A stretch of DNA of 64,000 nt from Pycnopodia helianthoides (lineage: Eukaryota > Echinodermata > Asteroidea > Forcipulatida > Asteriidae): positions 20,341,433 to 20,405,432 of the forward strand of contig CM063251.1 of the NCBI GenBank assembly GCA_032158295.1. Reading direction: 5' to 3'. Positions 1-25,850 of this stretch are shown here, in pieces (the stretch's first letter is position 1; every line of letters starts with the position of its first letter). The position numbers and the translations under genes are program-made. A model generated the notes under the pieces. The model saw only the letters and a list, made by a program, of their open reading frames with translations, searched no databases and had not been told where the DNA came from.

Positions 1-443
1 GTGATCGTTACGACTAATGAAGTACGCTAACATGTTGGCCCTCTCGTAATCAACGGAGAATTATTGAATATAGCACACTTTAGGCAATAAATGGGCAGGG
101 GGCTCGCTGCATTTGACTATTAATCTCTGCCGACGAAGAGTGAAATGAATGGCATTTTGTGGTATATTCCTCTAGTTTCGCTAGACCTTCGAAGCGCAGT
201 AAAAAAATGAATGACACAGAAAGGTTTTTGCTTTTAGTGTCAGTATCACAGGTAACCGGTCATTTATTTTAATGTCGATTTTCTTCTCTCTCTCTCTTCC
301 CTGAGGGTGAATAAAATTGAGCACCAAAAATTAAAAATATAGCCTATATATATTTTCATATAATTTGAAAACTTTGTGTATATGTTGCTTGGATTAAAAA
401 GGGCACTGAATGACTATCAGTACTACTGTGTTTGTAAGATTTG

Positions 444-702
444 TGGCCGCATTATACAGGTTTTAAGAGCTAGGTTATAGTGGTCGCATTATACATGTTT
501 TAAGAGCTAGGTTATAGTGGTCGCATTATACATGTTTTAAGAGCTAGGTTATAGTGGTCGCATTATACAGGTTTTAAGAGCTAGGTTATAGTGGTCGCAT
601 TGTACATGTTTTAAGAGCTAGGTTATAGTGGTCGCATTATACAGGTTTTAAGAGCTAGGTTATAGTGGTCGCATTATACAGGTTCTAAGAGCTAGGTTAT
701 AG
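444..702. repeat. 37-bp minisatellite, 7 units
   Basis: Seven head-to-tail units of exactly 37 bp begin at 444, 481, 518, 555, 592, 629 and 666. Each reads TGGTCGCATTATACAKG followed by TTTTAAGAGCTAGGTTATAG, with one or two substitutions per unit. There are no intervening unique spacers, so this is a minisatellite and not a CRISPR array, although part of the unit resembles a Cas9-type repeat by chance. Confidence 0.95.
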
Positions 703-1737
703 TACTCTACTCAGACTGACTTGGGGTGACCGTATCTTATAACAGCTATTCTCGTAGTCAAGGTGGGTTTCACACGTAAACAAAATCTTACAACAAAATT
801 ACACTATCGGTGTTAATTCATCATGATGTTCAATTTATACTGGTGTTTAAATAAACGAACTACAGTAAATGAACAGTGGTGGTTTTTCATTCGTCAAAAT
901 TGTTTTAAGATGACGAATTATTCATGTTTCATATCATCAGAATGATATGGCATCAATATGTCTCTGCGTTGACGAATCACTTGACATAATTAATAGTAAG
1001 TCATTTACAAACAATATCGTTTTAGGACCCATAATTTGTGGGGAAAAAATCATATCATCAGATATCAATTTATTTCATTGGGAATCCGCCGGCTATTTGA
1101 CTGTATGCTTTTTCTGGAGCAATCATTTTCTACGTGGTTTGCACACATCGGATCTGTATACAATCAGGCATGGGTTACAGCTCCTGACTCTGAGCAAACT
1201 CCAGGGATTAGCTCATTACGTTAGCTGATGGACCGTCTCAACTTCACTAGAAGAGAGGCATGACACAAATCTGAAATCATTACTGGAGTCCTCGGAGTTG
1301 ATTGATTTACAACAAATGCTAGCATGCATAAATATCCGCAGGTAAACAGGATGCAATTCAGAGCTTGGTATAAATATAAGTTGGTGTTCCCTTTTTAGGC
1401 ATCCATACAAAATATATAATAATGCCTATAGATGGAGTAACTGGTACATGAAGTGGTACTAACTTTGTACAGGGTTGGTTAGCACATAATTCGTTAACAT
1501 GAGCTCTAACTCGAAAACTTCACGAGAACCAATTGCATATTATTATCTGAAAATCCCTTGAATATTAGATCCTGCTGCGTGGATGATGTTGCTAGAGAAC
1601 ACAACAACTTATGTGTATCAATAAATAAATGAATTAAATTCATAAATCAATTCATAAAAAAACGTTGAAATTATAAAACTAAAATACACTAAAATAAAAT
1701 AATATAAAATAAATTAAAATTAAAACATCGAACTTAA

Positions 1738-2123
1738 AGGAACATTACAGAATTGGTAAGAAAAAAACTTGTAAAATATACTTTTTTTATCACAGATTTA
1801 CATAAAACTTAAACGGTCTAATGATGATGATAGTAGAAAACATCCCTTGAAATATTTCTGTCTGAAATGCCATATTTGATGAGAAATGAATAAACTAATT
1901 TTGCGATTGGAGTTTATCGCTCAGTGAGCGTTTTATTCATTTGTTGAATCTATATGATTTCATGCAAATGTGTAATCGGGTTTTCACTATTTTCTCGTGA
2001 CCCAGATGGCCGATCGATCTCAAACTTCTACAGGTTTGTCAGTTTATGTATATGGTGGATTGCATAAAGTGATTACACTGCCAGCAACTGCTTTGTTAGC
2101 AAAACCAATTCTGTAATGTTCCT
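1738..2123 (+). mobile_element. TTAA-flanked MITE, family 1 copy 1
   Basis: A 386-bp non-autonomous element bounded by TTAA at 1734-1737 and 2124-2127. Its terminal inverted repeats read AGGAACATTACAGAATTGG at the left and the reverse complement at the right. The interior contains the family markers GATGATGATAGTAGAAAAC and CCGATCGATCTCAAAC and has no coding potential. Four more copies lie in this window. The right-hand TTAA is also the left flank of the next element at 2128. Confidence 0.9.
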
Positions 2124-2127
2124 TTAA

Positions 2128-2355
2128 AGGTACACGTTGCCTTGGATCGGTCGAGTTGGTCTACAAAAAGCGTTTGTAACCGTTTGTTATAAAATGCATA
2201 TGGTTAGAAAAATGTTTTAAAAGTAGAGTACAATGATCCACACAAATATGCCTCGAAATTGCGTGGTTTTCCTTGAACTTTGCGAACTAACATGGTCGGC
2301 CATTTTGTGGAGTCAAAAGTTTGACTCCATAAAATGGCCGACCGTGTTAGTTCAC
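2128..2355 (+). mobile_element. Truncated TTAA MITE, family 3
   Basis: This copy starts with AGGTACACGTTGCCTTGGAT immediately after the TTAA that ends the preceding MITE. It matches the complete copy at 55042-55421 through the central palindrome around GACTCCATAAAATGGCCGAC, then homology stops near 2355. The right third and terminal repeat are missing. Confidence 0.85.
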
Positions 2356-3215
2356 AATAATGGTTATAATAAAAAGTAAAACCGATTAGCTAGTTTTAAA
2401 AAAACACGATTGAAATAAAAATGCCATTTTGGATCACGAGAATGTTAGAAGAATCCAACATGGGAATGAAAGTCTGATGTAGATTTCAACCTTGTTTATT
2501 TTTAATCTGGTTGTTGTTCTTGGTAAGGTCACAGTAAGTTTGGATACAGCATGCAGAGGTAGCGAAGCGATCTCGATGTCAGCACCATAACAGTTTACCC
2601 TTTTACCACACCGCTATACCCCGATCCAATTGTCTTCACACGAAGCACGAGCACAAAATTAGCGAGAACGAGAGGGTGCGAAAACCTTGTCGTCACGGGG
2701 GCCGGGCCGTACGGCTGGCCCAACGGGTGAAAAACCCACCTTCTCGCTGCCTCGGAGTCTCTGGCCCCCGGCTGGGGTAATTACTCACAACTCTCCTATA
2801 CTGTCAGCGTGTTGAATGGAGAGCTGCGACTCGTGGGTCGCGGCAACTTCACCGTGAACAGCCTGTTTGCCACCCCCTTTATGGAGATTACACAATACTT
2901 GCTTGATATGAATCGAGGCTAAGTATCGATATGATAATATGCATAGTGGGATTATGCAAGCACGGAGAGATGATATTGATTTATGGGTCTTTAAGGAAGT
3001 ACCGACGACCTTGCCCCTACGCCCTACGAGATGAATGATTAGAATAAGACAGTTCATCTGTGAATTCATGTTATTGTTGTTTCAATTCATGTGATAAAGG
3101 AAAGGTTGTCGATCTGCTTCCATCATGGCCCTAGTATACACAGTAGTATCTAACACTTTGATATGTAGTAACACTGAAGTATATGACAACAACACATTAT
3201 TGTCATCCCCTTAAT

Positions 3216-3254
3216 GGGGAGGGGAGGGGGAGGGGGAGGGGGAGGGGGAGGGGC
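3216..3254 (+). repeat. (GGGGGA)n tract, G-quadruplex candidate
   Basis: About 39 bases of G-runs of three to five separated by single A residues. This arrangement can fold into an intramolecular G-quadruplex on the + strand. It lies 3.8 kb upstream of the Hox5 start codon; a functional link is not shown. Confidence 0.85.
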
Positions 3255-5253
3255 TGTTTTGGAACAAAGCTACACGAAGCCCATTTTAACATCTGAATGA
3301 CGTAATCACAATCCGATATTACAAAATGACTGTACATTGGTTTATGTAACGATGTAACAAAACATGTTTAACCGTTACATGCTGCTGCTCGAAGGAAGGG
3401 AGGGGCAATGCCACCTTTATATCAAACTAGCTCCATGGTTACCACTTACAATCGCCTTCCTTGTTCCACGAGGTGTTTTGTTTTTAGATCAAAACTAACG
3501 AATCCTTGCTTATAAAATAGTCAATATAATTTTTGCTTTATTTTTTTCCCCCAATGAAGTGTATAGGTAGGCCTACCCTTTACAATTGGAGTATCGAAAA
3601 ACTATTAGGGCAACCTAAAGTCATTTCTGGGGGTGTCAACAGTTTGGAATTTTTTTCCAACAACCTTCATACCCAGTCGATTGTATGATTTGAACATGTG
3701 TGCATGAATGATTTTCAAAAACAGAGAGTGTGACCCGAGCTTAGCGACTTAGTCACTCGAAATAACGTTTGCCTTAAATTCTAAAACGTAAAAAGGAAAG
3801 AAAAAAGAGAGCAACCGTAACTGTGTCAAGCTACCGTCAAAGCTGGCTGGGTAGGTGTGACGTTTTCTGGGGTAAATACTCCCATATTACAGATTACTAT
3901 TATTCCAAATTCAAACAAACCCTGGATTGGGCCTCGGGCTGGGCATAACTTGAATAAGCAGCAGCTTCCCGCTGCCGACTCTTGAATTAATCAATGCGTA
4001 ACCATATTGTCGGCTATACCTGGTTCCTAGAATAGGAAATAATAAAAAAAAAGAAAAAAAAAAGAGAGACGAACGTTGCAAACATGATTATATTCAATCT
4101 ATATTTGTTTTGAGAAGCAGTTTATTTGTCCCGGCATTTTGTTCTGTTTTGTTGAGTTATAAACCTGTAGCCTATAATGGTTATAAACAACCGTATACTG
4201 TAACATGACCACTAATCAGTAACATGTGGGGGAACTAAATCACAGCTATGGATAGTCTGTTAACAGCAGATGTCCCTTGTGACGTCAGGGTCAGCTTATC
4301 AATGCCAAACCGATATTCAACTCAGTCAGGAACCTTCACCATAGTGTCTATGGTATTGTTGCGTACCCTATATAGTTGTACACAAGCAAGCGTTATGATA
4401 ATATTTCTGAGAATGTCACCAAATAGATGCCTTATAGATGAACTTAACCGCTGTAGCTCGCAAGACCGGGAAACCTGTGACCAAGGGTGCTTGCAGTGTG
4501 AACCAGAAACACCGGGGTTTAACCCCTAAGCATGGATGTGAACATTTGGTACGCCGTACATAATAACTGTCTTGAGCAAAACAAAAACCGTTTAACTCCA
4601 TATGAAGCTGATGGTGGTGTATTAGTTTTGTATGGTGCAAAGGTATAACTTAACTTCTATTTCCTTGAGTAATGGTGTTTATACTGCTATGAAAAGACAA
4701 AGCATACCAGTTGTAGCTGTTCCGCATGGTGCTAGTTCCACTCCATTCATTTTGTGTTTGAGGATGTCACAGCGTAACAGCATACGCACCGTGGACCCTG
4801 AAAGAGCACTCCCTTCCCGTGCACACGTTGTTGATACAACAACAAAAACACCTTCTTTATCAAACCCCACTGAAAGCTGTCAGACGGGGGCAGTTGCGCC
4901 AGCATCGAAAAAATGATACAAAAGTCCAGCATATTGGTCGTCACTGGAGCGTAACAAATGGCTCCAGAAGAGACCAAGGCACTGGGCCAGAACCAGAAGC
5001 TTTTGTCCAGGGGGAAAGATGCGCCCTTTCCCCCCGCTGGCGGCACAGTGACGTGTGACCGGACAGACAACAGGCCGCTGCAGGGTTCGGTGGTCCGACG
5101 GAGTGGCATTGTTTTTATATATTCGGCGAATCAAGGGGAGTCAGTCTGTCATGGTGTTTTGTTCAGTTGAATAAATGATAGAAAATCTGATAAATGACAA
5201 CGTAGTTGTCACTACCGTCCTCTTTTATTGGTTGATTTATATACTTATGTTAT

Positions 5254-5280
5254 TGTTTGTTTGTTTGTTTGTTTGTTTTT
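5254..5280. repeat. (GTTT)n microsatellite
   Basis: A run of GTTT tetranucleotides extending into a short poly-T tract. Confidence 0.85.
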
Positions 5281-6829
5281 GTAGTATTATAATATAAATT
5301 ATACATTTCCAAGTAATTGACCGTCATGCTATCAAAAGGTAAAACATTAATAGCGAACATATACATGTGTAAAGTTAAATATTTATACTGCCATACACAT
5401 TTGTGTGGAAGACTATTCTTATCCTTGGGTTCTATTTATTTAGTTAACATTTTTTATTATTTTGTTGTTACCAACCAGTGCATATTGAATCAAGTAAGGT
5501 TTTTCGACAAAACACCACAAATGTTAAAAAATACTTGTTCATTTTCTTGTTTGCCATTAACAATTTACAAAATCGAAACAATAGCCGAGTATAATGTGAA
5601 ACAACTAACTCGAAAGTAGCAGTAGGCCTACATACGAATTTATTTTTCATGACTATTGGCATCAGCTGAAGAAAACAAATGGAAACAAATATAAACTCTT
5701 CTTTACATTCAATTAGCATAGCCATCTTTTTGTATCCATTAATAAATGTAGCCAAAGCGAGGCTGAGTGGCAAACTAGCCTGAACTCCTTTTGATGCAAT
5801 GGTAATCAGTATACACATTTGCCGTTATATACACAGGGTACATGACTAACATTAAAACAACATGATTGAAATCATTGAAAGAATCAATTTCTTATCGATA
5901 AGTATTACTGAATGAAATAATGATAATTGTATTAAGGGATAGCTATAATATTTATTCTGATTGTTTGCACTATTTGACAAAAGTGATGTACAACTTGTCC
6001 TGACATTATCAAACTCGGATCACTTAATACTAATGAACTTAGTATTATGGAACCGAATAGTTAGCAAAGTACCACGAGATCTCATCGCCGAACGAGATTA
6101 GATCGACTAAGAATGGGCAATAAAACTAGAAGCGTCATCTCAAGATGTCATTCATTCCAAATACTGTTGAGATCATCCATGCTTCGGGCGTTTGGGTAAT
6201 ACAAGAAAACCATTTCCCTTTTTTGAATAAAACATTTTTTTTTCGTTATCAAAAATGTAAGAATTCTCACTCGTGCTGAATTGAAAACATAAAACCAAAA
6301 TAATAATTTCATCTGATCCTCCACGACATGACGTCGCGTATCACCTTTGCTTTCTGTATTGTATATATGTGGTTGCCAAAATTCGAATTGGTCCACGGAC
6401 TTTCATTTTTCGTGCTTTCACTTTTGACTTTTGCTCTTACTTATTTTCGTATTGGTTTGTATGTATTACTGTAATTATACTGGGAATCCACCAGGAGTAT
6501 CGCACGAGGAGTTGCTGCAATTTAAATATAATGTTATGTTTTAGTTAAGTCACTTCACAATACTTCAAACAATATACAAATGAAACCATCCTAACCCCCT
6601 TCCCGTCACTTGTTACATACAAAGTATGCATCCGTTCTCCGTTCCTATACTCAATGGAAAAACTTGAGTTCTTCAAAATCTGAAAATTGTCCATGTATGA
6701 CAAAGTATACTTTTCATACAGTTATTTATGAGGGGTTTTCTCCCATGGTTGTATCTATATCGAGAGTGTCACCGAACAAAAGCCCCGCATCATCAGTCAC
6801 CTTTTAGGTGAGGGGGAACTGTTTGTTTA

Positions 6830-7060
6830 GATGATTGGTTGTCTTAATCACGTGGTTTACTCTGTTTCTCTTCCGTATTTGGTAGCTGGTGCTGACCTAT
6901 GGGGAGGTAAGTCGTGCTGAACACCATTCATCATCTAGTCGGTGCTTGACTCGATCGGGACAGCTAGACAGCCAGAGCAGCTCTTAGTACCGCAGCAGTC
7001 AAGCCAATAATATCCACAAGGGTCACAAATCAACGAGGTATAGCCCTAGATACAAGACAA
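6830..7060 (+). promoter_or_regulatory. Putative Hox5 proximal promoter / 5' UTR
   Basis: This is the 230 bases before the Hox5 ATG. An inverted CCAAT box (ATTGG, 6834-6838) and an E-box (CACGTG, 6849-6854) are visible and no TATA box is evident. A consensus splice-donor string (GAG|GTAAGT) occurs at 6906/6907 and could mark a 5' UTR exon end, but no partner acceptor can be defended. The transcription start is unknown. Confidence 0.35.
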
Positions 7061-23105
<16,045 letters not shown>

Positions 23106-23925
23106 CTAGAATCGTCAGTTCGGACTAAGTACCAACTCGACCTATACTGAAGTCAAGTTACGCTGTGTTGACCAATAAGGAACTTGAGGTAACCTTCCAT
23201 AATGGAAACGAAACGATGGACAATGCTGAAGATAACATAGAACATTTATGCCGGTTGTTTGTTCCGCAGTGAGCGAGGGAAGAAGGCCGGAAGACGGGAG
23301 CATTTATTTTGTAGATTCGCTGTGAATATTACGCGTCTTGCTAACATCTGTTTTTATCATTATTTATTAGTGACTGTTGGACTTGTCATTTTCTAGATGT
23401 TCGGTTCAATTTCTTATAATTGTGCACTATTTGCCCGAATTGTTACAAAAACTAATTTGATTTGGTTGCGTTTTTGTGCAATAATTGAGTGCCCGAGTTA
23501 TCAAATCTCATCACAACTGTTATTTTGTGTTAAATCTTCACACTCGACGGGAAGTGTCTTCTCCGAGCCAGGGGAACGAGATTTGTGGTCCTCGCGGTAA
23601 GAGCGAGATTTAAGCCCACGTGGTGAAACATTATTTGAAATGACGGAGTAATAACTATTTTATTGTGTTGAACAACGAGAATCATTCCACCTACACATCG
23701 CTTGTTCAACCATAATCACCGACCATTGAGTGCTTAATACAGAAATAGGTCAACTGGATTAGTTTGTTATAGTAAAAAATGCCGCGAGCCATCATACATT
23801 ATCAAAGTATCTGCCCAACGCTAGTATTGTCACGAGAACAATGGAACATCAAAATTAATACAACCAGCTCACTGTGGGCAATTCACTGCAAACGTACTGC
23901 ATAATTAAACGTATGCATATAAGTC
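23106..23925 (+). other. Probable Hox5 3' UTR
   Basis: Transcribed sequence is expected after the stop codon. The first plausible polyadenylation signal noticed is ATTAAA at 23904-23909. The next canonical AATAAA (24211-24216) lies inside a MITE. The true end is not determined. Confidence 0.3.
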
Positions 23926-24072
23926 ATTTAAATTCAATTACGTTTATTGAAAATACAAGTAAAGGGTAATGGACACAAACAAGATGTTATTTTGTTTTCA
24001 ATGTTTCGTACAAAAGTTTGCATTTTTATAAAATTACAATTTATAAATCGGGACAGAACTCATCGAGTTTAA

Positions 24073-24446
24073 AGGAACATTACAGAATTGGTAAGAAAAC
24101 AATATACTTTTTGATCACAGATTTACATACAACTTACACGGTCTAATGATGATAGTAGAAAACATCCCTTGAAATATTACTGTCTGAGATGCCATATTTG
24201 ATGAGAAATTAATAAACTAATTTTCCGATTGGAGTTTATCGCTCAGTGAGCATTTTATTCATTTGTTGAATCTATATGATTTCATGCAAATGTGTTATTG
24301 GTTTTTCACAATTTTCTCGTGACCCAGATGGCCGATCGATCTCAAATTTATACAGGTTTGTCAGTTTATGTATATGGTGGATTACATAAAGTGCTGACAC
24401 TGCCAGCAACTGTTTTGTTAGCAAAAACCAATTCTGTAATGTTCCT
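24073..24446 (+). mobile_element. TTAA-flanked MITE, family 1 copy 3
   Basis: A 374-bp element between TTAA at 24069-24072 and 24447-24450, with intact AGGAACATTACAG / CTGTAATGTTCCT ends. It is shorter than copies 1 and 2 because of small internal deletions. It lies about 1 kb downstream of the Hox5 stop and contributes an AATAAA to that strand. Confidence 0.9.
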
Positions 24447-24798
24447 TTAATTGTGATAAAAATTACACAAAAATTAACTAAATCCTGTGTAAATTTGTGT
24501 GGAAGGTCAATTTACTACTTAAAATGTCTGTCAAAGACGGACTGATTTGCAACATTTGTTATTGATAAATAATTGTTATTTATTCTTTTCTTTTTTTCAC
24601 TAAGAACGATTACGATGGAGTGGATATGAGGCTGTTACAGATTATGGATGTTTTTCTTCAGATAGGGCAAGGTTCATTATTAAATTGTTGAAAGGATTCA
24701 TTCCCATTAATCTGCATTTTTAGAAAATAATAATCACTTTTATCTCGGGGGAAAGCACAACTAAGTGTTGATGGTTTTGAAGACACCGTATATAATTA

Positions 24799-24839
24799 TG
24801 ACGTCATTATGACGTCATTATGACGTCATTATGACGGCA
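24799..24839. promoter_or_regulatory. Array of CRE palindromes at 11-bp spacing
   Basis: Three perfect TGACGTCA sites (24799-24806, 24810-24817, 24821-24828) and one mismatched site (TGACGGCA, 24832-24839) are spaced exactly 11 bp apart. TGACGTCA is the consensus for CREB/ATF bZIP proteins, and the spacing is about one helical turn, so all sites face the same side of the helix. It may equally be an 11-bp microsatellite that contains the site by chance. It lies 1.7 kb past the Hox5 stop. Confidence 0.6.
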
Positions 24840-25238
24840 TACAAGATGCCTTGACAGTATTCTAACGTCGCTGTCTTGGAGTTTTGCGCAATTCAGACGG
24901 AAATAATTCTCAGGGCCCACTGGTCTTTAAAAAAACAAAAACTGTGTTAGTTTGAAATTAATATTTTACTAATGATAAACCCAAGCTGTTCAAGTGTGTT
25001 CTTAAATTCAACTGGGCATATTGTTTTTTTTTTTTTTTTATTACCAGCAACAAACATTCCTGGTGACGTAAGTCCAGAAAGTTTAAACGAAGACACTTTT
25101 CTGGTACAAATGGGATATTCGTGTAAACTGTCAGAATTACGCAACATAAAAAATATGACATGATTTGTTGTGTTATACTAAACTAGTGAGGTGAACCTCA
25201 CTGCGGACCAAAACGTGGTAAACATGCATTGTGTTCTC

Positions 25239-25267
25239 GGGGGTGGGGTGGGGGTGGGGGGGGGGGT
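25239..25267 (+). repeat. G-rich tract
   Basis: A run of GGGG/GGGGG blocks separated by single T, ending in about ten G. It could form a G-quadruplex. Confidence 0.8.
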
Positions 25268-25296
25268 TGCCGACAGTTGCCCCGCCCTTTACTTGA

Positions 25297-25552
25297 AGGT
25301 ATTACACATGATTGGTAGAGCTGACAAAATAGTCGCAGACAGTGTTCATGTTTCGTGTGATCAACCATACGTAAAACAAATAATAATTGAAAGTGAAAAT
25401 GTGGGCTTAATTTGTTGTACGAGTCAGGAGGAAATATGACTTCATTTCAGAGGGAAAAATTTCGCAGAAAAAGAAAATTGGTTCTAGTATGATACTCGGC
25501 ATGCTTTCTAAAACTAAGCGATGATGTTTTATACCAATCCCGTATAACACCT
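25297..25552 (+). mobile_element. TTAA-type MITE, family 4 copy 1
   Basis: The left end AAGGTATTACACATGATTGG follows TTGA (a decayed TTAA) at 25293-25296. The right end closes with CCTTTAA, giving TTAA at 25553-25556. The interior shares GTAGAGCTGACAAAA, GACAGTGTTCATGTTT and ATGACTTCATTTCAGAGGG with the elements near 59452 and 60710. The copy is 256 bp and internally deleted relative to the 60710 copy. Confidence 0.75.
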
Positions 25553-25764
25553 TTAACGAGGTTACTGTACTTATTATAATGGTTTGTTGCCACGCTGTGT
25601 GTATGTGTAGCACTCTAAATGAAGTTGTCCCTGACTAGAACATTTTTTCTTTAAGAAAATTTCCCCCAGACTGTAAAAATGTCTTGAAGGAATAACTAAA
25701 AGTAATCTAAAAGACGACAAAGGTAGTGGAGGTTTATTCAGCTGTTTTAGCGGTTTAGGGTTTG

Positions 25765-25850
25765 TAAATCCGGGGGAAATTCAGACAAGCTACGCCTTAG
25801 AATAAGAGTGCTATCCACTAAGCTACATAGGGGAACCCAATCTTGTCTTC
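25765..25850 (-). repeat. tRNA-like sequence (SINE or tRNA relic)
   Basis: The - strand reads TAGCTTAGTGGATAGCA, an A-box-like string, followed about 35 bases later by GTCTGAATTTCCCCC, a decayed B box. The spacing suits a tRNA-derived promoter but the cloverleaf is not intact. Confidence 0.4.

Larger units (their letters stand above)
1..7060. other. Upstream intergenic region of Hox5
   Basis: No coding exon is recognised here. The stretch holds the 37-bp minisatellite at 444-702, a MITE at 1738-2123 abutting a truncated second MITE at 2128-2355, a GC-rich palindromic patch near 2640-2780, a G-rich tract at 3216-3254, a second GC-rich patch near 4860-5110 ending in a TATA-like string, and a (GTTT)n run at 5254-5280. 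The rest is AT-rich single-copy-looking DNA in which distal Hox5 regulatory elements would be expected but cannot be identified by eye. Confidence 0.6.

Noticed and set aside
444..702. CRISPR array
   Set aside because: Seven contiguous identical-length units with no spacers and no cas genes, in animal DNA.
4632..5170. Coding exons upstream of Hox5
   Set aside because: Overlapping frames on both strands in a GC-richer patch, with no recognisable motif and no splice signals that join them.
6901..6912. 5' UTR intron of Hox5 starting at the GTAAGT at 6907
   Set aside because: The donor match is good, but no convincing polypyrimidine/AG acceptor was found before the ATG.
24208..24216. AATAAA as the Hox5 polyadenylation site
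   Set aside because: It lies inside a family 1 MITE that occurs elsewhere, and an earlier ATTAAA is available; not decidable from sequence.
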